DNA from: Gonocerus acuteangulatus
Taxonomy: Eukaryota > Arthropoda > Insecta > Hemiptera > Coreidae
Reading direction: 5' to 3'
NCBI GenBank assembly: GCA_946811695.1
Contig: OX328127.1
Span: forward strand, 43,813,396-43,877,395
DNA: 64,000 bases
The position numbers and the translations under genes are program-made. The stretch's first letter is position 1. Every line of letters starts with the position of its first letter. This document shows, in pieces, positions 45,081 through 55,216 of the stretch. The notes beneath the pieces are model-generated. The model was given only the letters and a program-made list of their open reading frames with translations. It was not told the DNA's origin and did not search any database.

Positions 45081-47175
45081 TTCCAGAGGTGTCTCAATAA
45101 ATAATTTGAAAATGGAATACCCCAAGGGTCAACACTAAGTGTAACTCTCTTTCTGATAGCTATCAATTCTGTATCAGAATTAATAAGCCGACCTGTCGGA
45201 TATACATTGTACGCAGATGATCTAGTTATTTTTGTGAGATCCTCTTCATTGGAATTCATAAAATGGAGGCTCCAAGAAACTATATTCCGATTTGAAAGAT
45301 GGACCCGACAAACAGGCTTCTCTTTCTCAACTACGAAAACCCGAGCTCTACATTTCTGCAGAAAAGTTTGCCACTACAATCCACCAATATCTATATTCGA
45401 TCAGCCAATCGATTATGTGGACAAAATGAAGTTCTTGGGTTTGACCTTCGACAAGAAGTTAAACTGGATCGAGCACATCAAAGATTTGAGAAACAAATGT
45501 TCAAAAAAGCTTTTTCTTCTAAAGTGTTTAGCGCATTCCAATTGGGGTGCCGATCGAGCAACCCTTTTACGAATATACAGAGTCCTCATAAGATCGGAAC
45601 TCGATTACGGGTCGTTCATCTATTCCTCCGGTAATCAAAAAGCTCTCCGGATGCTAGATGTTGTACATAACGAAGCAATGAGGATAACTACTGGAGCATT
45701 CCGAACATCACCGATCGAAAGTCTTCAAATGGAATGTGCAGAACCTTCTCTATACAATAGGAGAAATTTCTTGGGACTTTGTTTCCTAGGCAAACTTCTT
45801 TCAAGAGGAACACATAGACTTCTTTGTGAAACCATAAAAACTCAACAACTACCGGCAAGTAATAGTTTCTGTTGTAGGATGAGGAAAACTTTAAATTCCC
45901 TAGAATTAGAACTTCCTAAGTTTTGGCAATCCAATCAAACAGTACAGCCTCCGTGGGACACTGATAAAGTACATATTGACAAAGAAATGCTAAATTTAAA
46001 TAAAAAAGAGAACCCACCAAATATCATTGCTGAGTTTTTAGCACACCTTACAAACTATTTGGGCTATGAACCAATCTACACAGATGGATCCAAGTCTTCA
46101 AATGGAGTAAGATCTGCCTTTATAACAAGATCAACTCAAAAAGTCACTGCTCTACGAATGGAATGCAGCTCGTTTACTGCTGAAGCAGTTGCTATCTATG
46201 AAGCGATCAATTATGTAACGACTAATAAAATTCCAAAAACTGTCATAATATCAGACTCATTGAGTGTCTTAAGTACCCTGCAAGAAAGGGAATCCACTGA
46301 AGGTCTTATTCGTTCATGCAAGTATCTTTTAAATAAAGCAAAGAAGGCAAATCAAACGGTGGCATTCATGTGGGTTCCATCACACAGCGGCATAAGAGGT
46401 AATGAAGAAGTCGACAAACTTGCATCATCATTATCAGCCAATGATGAAGTAATTGATAGAATAACCTATTTAGACTGGAAAACCTCTACAGACTCTGGAC
46501 CAATAAGTGGCTTGAAATGGAGGAGAAAGGACTCAGGAAAATAAAGGACATTCCGAAGCGATGGCAGACAAGTGAACGTTCTTCAAGGAGAGAAGAAGTT
46601 GTCCTGTGCAGATTAAGAATCGGCCACTGTCTCCTCAGCCATGAACATCTCTTCCTTAACCTATATCCACCTACATGCAGCTGTGATATAGGACAACAAT
46701 GGACGGTGGAGCATTTCTTGATATCATGCAGAAACTACACTTCCTTGAGAAAATCCATTGGAATTGGATCTTCTCTTGCAAAAATTCTTGGCGACAAAGA
46801 AGAAGACATACAAAAACTTTTTATTTTTTTTAAAAAATTCAAATATGTATTCAAAATTTTAATTTTTATTTTTTATTATTATTTGTTTTAAAAAACAAAT
46901 CCACTAAATTTGTAATTATTTATAATCATGTATTATTAACATTTCTTAACTTATATTTGAATCATTTATCATAATTATTATTATAAGTTATTTATGTAAT
47001 ATTATTTTCATTTATTCATACATCAATTCCCTGCTTACAATTATCACATTTTCATATATTATTATTGTATGTTCATTACCACTTTAGTATAAAATATGTT
47101 TTTTATTTATTTTCTTACCATGCAATCGCCAATGATCCTACAGGATAGAGGCAAAATGAAAATGAAAAAAAAAAA
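45081..47175 (+). mobile_element. 5'-truncated LINE with RT and RNase H
   Basis: The element begins inside the reverse transcriptase domain and runs through RNase H and a C-terminal Cys region to a 3' tail ending in A-rich sequence near 47165-47175. Its upstream RT motifs, ORF1 and endonuclease are missing, as expected for an incomplete target-primed insertion. RT plus RNase H places it in the I/R1/LOA-like group of LINEs; the exact clade is not certain. Confidence 0.85.
45111..46891 (+). pseudogene. LINE ORF2 C-terminal part (RT-RNase H), frameshifted
   Basis: The frame begins with NGIPQGSTLSVTLFLIAINS (RT motif, 45111 onward) and continues through YADDLVIF (catalytic Asp pair, about 45208-45231), a thumb segment KFLGLTFDKKLNWIEHI and the RT connection. 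RNase H follows: IYTDGSKSSNG (about 46075), the Glu of SSFTAEAVAIYEA, VIISDSLSVL, and the end motif WVPSHSGIRGNEEVDKLA (about 46370). All four DEDD acids and the His are present. Around 46480-46496 the frame shifts by one; the protein then continues as WTNKWLEMEEKGLRKIKD to PPTCSCDIGQQWTVEHFLISC and ends at 46891. The stop that closes the first frame at 46541-46544 is due to this indel. It is mildly decayed. Confidence 0.85.
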
Positions 47176-47194
47176 TAAATAATTTAATGATCAT

Positions 47195-47975
47195 GAAATG
47201 ATCAGGCAAGGAAATTGTTTCGGGGCCACTCTCTCTTAAGCCGCCTGGGAGGATTGTCTGGATGGGATTGGGAAGATAAGGATTGACCTTCAGGATTAGG
47301 ATGGTAAGACAATTTGGAGTGGAACGTTTGGAAACGGGTTTTAGCGAGATCAAGGACAAATGGGATGTTAAGGTCATTGTGTAGGGTTTTGTTGGATACA
47401 TAGAAAGGGGCATTTACATTTTAAGGAGGACTTTTGACTGGAATGCCTGTATTCTGTTGATGTTGCATGTTTTAGCAGATCCCCAGAGTTCAAGTCCGTA
47501 TGTCCGTATTGGTCAAATGATTGTTTTATATATCGTAATTTTGTTCTGTGTCGATAATTTAGATGAGGGTCCAAGGAGTAGTCTAAGTAGTCCGTATCTT
47601 TTGTTCAGTTCTTGCCTTTTCAGTCTTGTGTGAGGGTTCCATGTCAGTCGGCTGTCAAGGTATAATCCTAGATATCGAACCGCGCTGGTTTTGGTTTTTG
47701 AGGCAGACTGTAGGACATGATCTCTGTTACCTGTTTACGTTTTTCCGTGTTGATTTTTATTCTCCATCTTTCACTCCAATGTTGAATTGCGGAAAGGTGT
47801 TCCTGCAGGTGTTGGGATGCTACTGAAGGATCAGGGGAAGTTGATAGGATGGCAGTATCATCTGCGTAGGTTGTTAGTAGGGTTTGGGGGTGTGTGGGAA
47901 TATCCGCAGTGTAAAGAATGAAAAGGAGAGGAGGACCTTGACAGAGTGAGATAGAAATGTGTGGTTGGTGGTGTT
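47195..47975 (-). pseudogene. Jockey-type LINE reverse transcriptase remnant
   Basis: Minus-strand reading: QGPPLLFILYTADIPTHPQT, then TYADDTAILSTSPDPSVASQ (catalytic Asp pair near 47857-47868), then HLSAIQHWSERWRIKINTEK. Further on come LTADWNPHTRLKRQELNKRY and TYGLELWGSAKTCNINRIQ. The YADDTA motif and LYTADIP phrase are typical for Jockey. Several stops (for example after RFDI and before PIRTYG) inactivate it. It runs head to tail against the plus-strand LINE ending at 47175. Confidence 0.8.
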
Positions 47976-48354
47976 CAACTACATTTTTTGTCTAGTCTCG
48001 CTCCCTGGGATATTGTCATTAACATATAACATACACCCTTTATACAATAAACACTCCAATACTTAAAACAAAGCGAACACTATGCCACCATGTAGAGAGA
48101 AAACTTTATTTAAAATAAATAAAATGGGCTGCCCAATTAAATTTAATTTTAAAACTTAAAATTAATCAAAATTTTAAAATACTATATAAAACTTTTTTGA
48201 AATACTATATAAAACCGATTTGCTTCCGTCATTGAGTAAAGTAGTCAAACTGTCCGGTAGGTCAAAGTTTCGTTAGAAATAGATTTGAAAATGGTTTCAT
48301 TCAATTCCAAAAGACACATTACACACCTGTAATACGTGCACTTGGAAGCCTGCT
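47976..48354. other. AT-rich unassigned sequence
   Basis: No feature recognised. Confidence 0.5.
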
Positions 48355-48411
48355 AGAGAGGGAACAAAAAAAGAGTGTTTCGGTTGCCGGATTCTGCTTA
48401 TTAGCTAACAG

Positions 48412-48479
<68 letters not shown>

Positions 48480-48532
48480 CTGTTAGCTAATAAGCAGAAT
48501 CCGGCAACCGAAACACTCTTTTTTTGTTCCCT

Positions 48533-48536
<4 letters not shown>
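48355..48536. repeat. Perfect inverted repeat around a (TA)n core
   Basis: The arm 48355-48412 ('agagagggaacaaaaaaaga' onward) is the reverse complement of the arm ending at 48536, and the centre is a TA array (48413-48478). A diverged relative of the arm ('attctgctgataagcaaac') lies near 49431-49450, again close to a TA array. It could extrude as a long hairpin. A GT array follows directly. Confidence 0.9.

Positions 48537-48564
<28 letters not shown>
48537..48564. repeat. (GT)n microsatellite
   Basis: A pure GT tract adjoining the right arm of the TA-core palindrome. Confidence 0.95.
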
Positions 48565-48567
<3 letters not shown>

Positions 48568-49494
48568 GATGTATATACCACCAGTACTTTGTAATCCTTC
48601 TCGTCAAACGTGAAATTTCCTTATCAGCGCTTCCGGATTTCGTACTAAGGTCCACGTCATACGCGGAAGGAATGGCGCCAAAATGGCATGGAAAAACATG
48701 TAATTCTGGATTGTTTCATCTATTATACTGGTCATTGAAAATGAAAACTTCCATTTGAGGTACACACGCAGCCTCCGAAGTTCTACTTTTACTCGCTTCG
48801 ACAAGGACACTGGGAAAATAAAAAAAAGTCTACTTATGGAGAGTAACGTGTTGAGCATTAGGAAACCATCGCAATGCCTTCCTTTCTAATGTTTAGGTCC
48901 CGATTAAGGAGACCGTAATTGTACAGACTGTGTATAAGGTGGAGACTACTGAAATCTCTTATATTCTCTTCGATGGAAACAGGAAGGAAAATGAAGGACT
49001 TATGACTTTCAATGTCCAATAAATATTGAACGTCCAAAGTATTACATTTTTAAAGTAACTACATGTTTTATACGACATCACCTTCCACTTACAACGACTT
49101 AGAAGGTATTTGTAAAATGCAAATCTGTTAGTTGATACATTTTTTGTAATACTTTCCGTACTCCAAATATAAACAAAATTTGAATATCTTAGTATCGACA
49201 ACTGTCAAACTTGTGAAAAAAAATGTCAACCCAATCGTTTTGAAGAACCCGAAATTAAAATACTAGTATTTTCCGCTTATCTCGAAAACTGTTAATGCTC
49301 CCAGATTGAAAGTAGCTTAATTGATTTTCTACGCCAATTGAAAAACGCACCTGAATCTCATTGCGCCGAAACTGCAAGCTCTATCATTTTTTCGCAAGAA
49401 TGCCGTCAACAAAAGAGTATTCGGGTGGGCGGATTCTGCTGATAAGCAAACTTGATCTTTCGTTTTAAACAAGGTATTTTTAGACGCGATTAAA

Positions 49495-49498
<4 letters not shown>
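48565..49498. other. Unassigned sequence
   Basis: No exon or RNA gene recognised. The 49417-49460 part resembles one arm of the palindrome at 48355. Confidence 0.5.

Positions 49499-49552
<54 letters not shown>
49499..49552. repeat. (TA)n microsatellite
   Basis: A pure TA tract that serves as the flank of the Helitron 3' end at 49553. Confidence 0.95.
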
Positions 49553-49553
<1 letters not shown>

Positions 49554-49600
49554 TAGTTGAATAACCGTGCTTCATCACGGCAGATAAGTAGTTATTTTAT
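49553..49600 (-). mobile_element. Helitron 3' terminus, second family
   Basis: The minus strand reads '...gccgtgatgaagcacggttattcaa' (in two parts: a CCGTG/CACGG hairpin at 49580-49565, then a short spacer) and ends CTAG at 49556-49553, followed by T of the TA array. Hairpin, spacing and CTAG are the Helitron 3' signature. The sequence differs from the end at 26863/12273. The 5' end was not found. Confidence 0.65.
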
Positions 49601-50087
49601 TGTGTTATATAATGGATCATCAAAATTAACGCCACTACATAATTTTGTGCAGTTTATTATAGCACGGTCCCCGCCATACTATAAGTTATTCATCAATTGA
49701 TAAGTAATCAATGGATTATTTTTTATTTTTTATTTTTTCCACAGTGCAGTAACCCTGCGATGTGGGAATTTATTTTCTACATGTGCCATTTCAAAAATAC
49801 TACATGTATGGTCTATATTTAAGTAACATGAGAATATTAGTGATGAAAAACTTAACAATTTATAATTAAAGTAATTAAAGGTAAGACAATAAAATTAACA
49901 GAAATAAGACTAAAACTATAATAATATAATAATACTAAGAACTAATAAAATCTATACAATTTTGCAGAAATAAATGATAGATAATGTATATGAATATAAA
50001 AGAAATCCAAATATAAATGATATAAAATATAAATATAAAAATAAAATTAAACGTATAATAATAATAGAAATAAATACAGCTTATTTT
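49601..50087. other. AT-rich flank, possible LINE 3' region
   Basis: Very AT-rich. It lies downstream of the minus-strand LINE frame and may include its 3'UTR. No other feature. Confidence 0.45.
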
Positions 50088-51690
50088 TTAAAGTTCGTCA
50101 TAATCTATTGTACCAATAAATTTATCAAATTCATCAAAGTGTTTGATAAGAATCTCCCTCTTAGAAACCGGCCAGTTTCCTCCTTTTAATATTATAGACT
50201 TCATGAATTTGATTCTTTCCTTGTCAAGTAGTTTGCAGTCAAAGATTAAATGGTCGTAAGTCTGTTCAGTACGAGAGTCACATTTGCAGTTTTTGTCTTC
50301 AATGATTTTAAATCTGTGTAAGTAACTTCTTGTTGGTCCGTGACCAGTTAGTATTTGAGTGAGTTTATAATTAAGTCTTGGTATTTTCTGTGCGTCCTCT
50401 ATAGTACGCATGTAATCGTATAGGTGTCGTCCTTTGGTTGTCAGTGTCCAACGTTGGTTCCATTGTCTATTTGTTTCCTGTCTTAGTATGTGTTTTACAG
50501 TATTCTTAGGAGTTGTTTCGTACACAACAGGCAGGCTCTCATCATTAGCTGCTGATTTTGCCTCTTCGTCTGGTTTATTATTTCCAACATTATCCTGGTG
50601 GGCTCGAACCCATTTAAATTTTATATTTATGTTTTTCTGAAAGCTTTTGATGAGTTCCTGCCTAATTGTTTCAGTCAATGTATCGTGTATATCGATATTC
50701 TTAAGTTTGTTTTTTTTTTGTTTTTTTTAACGGCGCATCTACATCTTGGCCATTAGCGCCGGGCTATCTACAGGTTGCCACCCTTTTCTAATGCCAACAG
50801 CACGTGGTCGCCAACGCCCGACGTTGCTTAACTTCGGTGATCTACGGGAACCGGTGCACTCAACGTGGCTATGGCCGTTGGCTATATTCTTAAGTCTGTC
50901 TAATGTAACTCTACTGTCAGTATAAATACAACATGTCTTATCAAAATCATGAACTCCATTAATATATTCCAACGCTTTTCAGATAGCAACTTGCTCAGCT
51001 TGATTGTTGGAACAGTTTGGCCCAAGTCGGTATCGACCTATGTGACATAATATTCCTTTCTGAAATACAATGAATGCACATCCAATGTGATCATCTGTTT
51101 TGCTTCCATCAGTGTACACTTCAGTATTATAAAGTTCAGAATAATTTTCAGTTAATTCCTTAATTTTTACCAAGTGTTTTGGATGAATATTATTTTGTAA
51201 GGAATTTTTTCCTCAACATCATGATTTGGGAGGAGATTATTAAATTTTAGAATTTTGAGGTCATTTCGTTACATAGAAGTTTAATAGGAATAATTTCAGC
51301 AAGTAGACAAGAAGCTTCATATGAAACCGTTCTGTAAGAACAGATAATTTTTAAAGCTATCAGCCGTTGCACTGTTTCTAATTTCTTAAGATTTATTTTT
51401 ATATCGAGACCTTTATGCCAAATTTCTATACCATAAGTCATAGCTGGTAGAATAGCTCCTTCGTAGAGAATTTTTAGAATATTTGAATTTAGCCCCCATT
51501 TCAATTTTGCATATGCCGAAAGAGAGTGAATAATACCCTTTAATTTTATTTGTAGGTTTGTAATATGTGCTTTCCAGTTTAATTTACGATCTAAAGTGAT
51601 TCCCAAATATTTTATTATCAAAGGATTATGTTTCTTGACATTAGGGCTCTCGGGACCAGTGTGAAGAAACATATGACCTAGAAATAACCC
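50088..51690 (-). pseudogene. LINE RT-RNase H remnant, split by a 5S SINE
   Basis: Minus-strand order: an RT thumb region (51672-51247, IIKYLGITLDRKLNWKAHI and ILPAMTYGIEIWHKGL). RNase H follows (51173-50979, EVYTDGSKTDDHIGCAF and the Glu of NNQAEQVAI), then IYTDSRVTLDRLKNI before the insertion. After the SINE comes TETIRQELIKSF and WVRAHQDNVGNNKPDEEAK, completing the DEDD set. A C-terminal Cys/His region (CKCDSRTEQTYDHLIFDC) ends at a TAA near 50088. It lacks RT motifs upstream of the thumb and has frame breaks near 51174-51246. It differs from the LINE at 45081. Confidence 0.8.
50707..50883 (-). mobile_element. 5S rRNA-derived SINE, full copy 3
   Basis: The minus-strand 5S head (from 50883, 'gccaacggccatagccacgt', then 'gaagttaagcaacgtcgggc') lacks part of the 3' portion of 5S. 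The usual body follows ('gggtggcaacctgtagatag', 'cggcgctaatggcc', 'gatgcgccgtt') and an A tail (T run at 50707-50728). It interrupts a LINE RNase H domain and is bounded by a 12-bp duplication 'atattcttaagt' (50695-50706 and 50884-50895). This proves retroposition. Confidence 0.95.
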
Positions 51691-51697
51691 GTTATCT

Positions 51698-51742
51698 AAA
51701 TTTTAATGTACATAGTCAATAATAAATGTACGTTAAAATTTA
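51698..51742. repeat. Short inverted repeat
   Basis: 'taaattttaatgtaca' is mirrored by 'tgtacgttaaaattta' with one mismatch. It lies at the 5'-truncation edge of the LINE remnant. Confidence 0.7.
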
Positions 51743-53485
51743 AAAATTTATGTTTCCAAGATGTCATTTGGAAACACCCGTTATATTTGTGAGCATTACC
51801 AAGAAGTGGTCTGACTGGGGATGCTGATGGGTGAGGAGGCTGTGCAAGGGTTCGGGATATTAGATGAACCATCACCAGGTATAGCATAAACTCTATGAGG
51901 TACAAAATCGCAGTTTATTTCTAGTAATTCAAGGTCTGCCGTCATAGTTGAAATGAACCACAAATAAAAATAATATTATGAAATAGATACAGTACGGTAA
52001 CAGCTGACCTGTTATTGTCCTAGCAACGCATGCTGCCTAGGCTTGCCTGCTGTAACCAACTAAAAATTCAAACCCCTCTAAAAATACTTAAAAATTCGAA
52101 TATCAAAAAATCCTTTCTTAGCGAGTGTTTACATTCTAAAGGGAGTGTCCATGCAAAATTTCAACATATTTTAAAAAGAAAAAAGAAATTATGAATGGGC
52201 AAACAGCGAATCTTCTTACTGAACCATAGTGAATTTAATTATTGGACTTTACCAACATCAAAATAAAATATTTTCTGTTTCTATTCCAAGTTTTCTAAAT
52301 GACACTAGGAATAAAAACAGAAATTCGCTAAGATGATGCATTTCCTGCGAGTCAGACTTTTTTGTCTAATTTAGGTTGTACTCTGACTCAAGAATTTTTT
52401 AACTGTTGTCCGTTATCAACTGCTTTTATAATTTTTTTTTTCATTTATTTTGATCCTTTTAATTCTTTGAAAAAAAAATGACAGGAAATTCACCAAAAGA
52501 AGTAGCCATCAGAATTGGCTTCAATTTGGTTTTGTATAGTCTTTGAATGTTGAAATAAAGAGTAGTAGGTAACCTTTACAAACTAATAGTTATAAATGGA
52601 TGCATAGAGGAAAGATTTTACAGATTTTGCGAACAACCAACAAAAAACTATCTAACATTTTGAAAGTAAAACCATTTTTTATGTTTTCGATCTGTCCAAA
52701 TATTTTCATTAACTATTATCATATAAATGGATATCTTGTGAGATCTATCCCATTTTTTTTCTTATATTTTAAAAAACCTTCTCTTAAAATCTTTCTTATA
52801 CACTTTTTGATATCATTAGTGTTGATTTATAACTTACTGACAGAAATTAGCCAACACTACTACACTGCTTTTACGAAGCAAACTCATATACTCCAAATTG
52901 TTAATAATTTGTTAAATTTTTAACCACCTTATGAAATTCAGGCTTCATTATTTTATATTTTTTACCATACTTTTTTATTGTATTTTACACCCTAAAATAC
53001 CTAAACTTTAACAAAAGGTTCCAAATTTATTAATAGGTTGAATTTATTTTTCACTAGGGTGCAATACAAATTCTAGCTTTGTTGGCACGTGAATTTAAAG
53101 AGAACACGTAAATTTAAATCACTTCTTAGTGACCTCTAAATAAATAAAGTTATACTGTTATTATTTTGTAATTAATTTCAACCTTTTTTTTTTTAGCTTC
53201 TATTTGTTCAAATTTGGTAGTTTATTTTATCCTATTTCATTTTGACTCACTGCTTGTCATGTTCTAAAAAAATGGTAGCCATAGTTGTGGAGCTCTAATA
53301 AATACATATTTCACAGATGTGATTTTCTTGTCTAGGATCACCATACATCGTGCTTATAAAATCCATAATAGTTAAATCCATTGGACTTGAAATAACAAAA
53401 ACACAGATTAATAAATAAAGCATTTAATAAATAATTTTACAATAAATAAATAAATACTTAAACCTAGAAACTTATAATTACTTGA
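51743..53485. other. AT-rich sequence without recognised genes
   Basis: About 1.7 kb. A repeat segment 'cgctaagatgatgcatttcc' with 'gcgagtcagac' near 52330-52360 belongs to the dispersed family noted at 15385, 37170 and 38450. The frame at 52600-52923 is hydrophobic and low-complexity and has no homology I can name. Confidence 0.5.
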
Positions 53486-55216
53486 TCATACAAACATAAA
53501 TATTCGCATTATCTTTGGAGATATCAATGATCCCTGGAGAGCAATTAGGCCAATTTTGATGAAGAGAATACCATCAAACAGAAGGACAAAAATAAAATAA
53601 AGTAAAAAGACTATGAATAAAGCTGCGGATATTAAAATTACCAGCTCAAAGAGAAAGTATATAACTTTTTCTAAAGACAGCAACATCACTTTATCATAAA
53701 AACAAAATTATTAATTTCTGTAATATTACAAATGTTGAGTATGAAGGCCAGGGGTTCAATTTTTGCTTATCATCGCATGTTATGTTTAATGAAAAAACAA
53801 ATTTCTAAACAAGAAAAAGCTCTTTTTAGTAGTATTCAAGCTTTTGTTATAAGTTGAAGTACATTGATTATTATTACATTAAATATCTAATTAATGACAT
53901 TAATCCAACAAACTAATAATTTAGGATGAATGCTTAAATGAAGAGTAAATAGTAATAATATTTGGCACAAAATCTGGTGAAAAATTATAGAGGAGTAGAA
54001 ATATATTTTATTTTGTATTCACCATAAGAGTAATTAATTACAATTTTATATTAGAAAAGATATTACTTTTTTTTTATTAATATTCAGTCGTTTGTCTGTA
54101 GTCTGTCTTCTTTGGTATCGAGCACAAGTTTAATTGAAGAAAACAATCAAATAAATTAGCAAACGTTATAAAAACATTACTTTAAAGATACAATCTAAAA
54201 TATGTTCTATTTACCAAATAAATTCATGTAATTATATTCCTCGGACTTATTTAAAAATAAAGGTTTGTGCAGCTTATAATTTATATTTCAATGTAAATGA
54301 TTATTAACTTTTCTTTGGTGGTTAGCTCCTACTTGTAAACATGTAATTCAGTCTTGTAGTATATTCGTCAAATCAAAAATGATCTCTATAGTTGAAGTCA
54401 ATAAAGCTTAATGCTCCCTAACTAATATGTAGTGTCACTAACATAAAATAACTTATAAAAAATAAATTTATAATAAATAAAACAGTAAATATTTTTGTTT
54501 TCCTTATTTATTCTTATAAAATGTTTAGTTATTAAGAACAACTTATTCAATTGTGCTTTTTTGGGTTATGGCAAAATGATTTCTTAATTAGCTTATAGTT
54601 AGAGTTGTTTTAGAATATTATTATCTTATGTAACCCTTAAATAAATTAAAAGAGCTAAAAACTATAATATTAGTTCAATTAAAATACTAGCAAATATGTT
54701 ATTACTTTATAAAAAAAAAAATGTTACTCAACTACGTGTAATTATTAATAATTTTTAATTACGAACTGCAAGAAACCCCAATATTCCTATATCCTATTTT
54801 TTTCTGGATAATGGAATAGTGTTCCGGCCAAAATATTTTCTTTTGAAAACGCCTAAATTTTAAGAATATTGAATATTTATTAATCTCTAGTTGTAACTGT
54901 GATCTCTTTTCTCAATCGGTCTTGTTTTCTTTTTCTTAAAGATAGGTTGGTAGAAAGTATACCCTAACTTTTATTTTATGTCAATCCTTCTGTAATGCTG
55001 ACATGTTGGATATTCCCTTCAATGATAATGCAGATCCTATTATCTAAATTACTCTTTAATTATAATACTAGATAAATAATGTAAATTTGTTTGATTTTTA
55101 CCGTTAAAAACTACCAGATTCAATGTTTTTTTTTTAAATAAATAAATACAATCAGTCGAGGTGACAGTAAATAAATAAATAAAGGTCTAGCGAACAAAGA
55201 CAAAGGCTGCCATGAA
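53486..55216. other. Downstream region of the DSL-type gene
   Basis: Presumed 3'UTR and intergenic sequence. A possible minus-strand AATAAA lies at 54975-54970, about 240 bases after the stop. A hydrophobic minus-strand frame at 53689-53486 is not supported as an exon. Confidence 0.4.

Noticed and set aside
53486..53689. Hydrophobic minus-strand frame as a transmembrane exon of the DSL-type gene
   Set aside because: The possible acceptor before it has the wrong phase to join exon 57450-57314, the preceding exon ends in a stop, and hydrophobic frames are frequent in AT-rich DNA.
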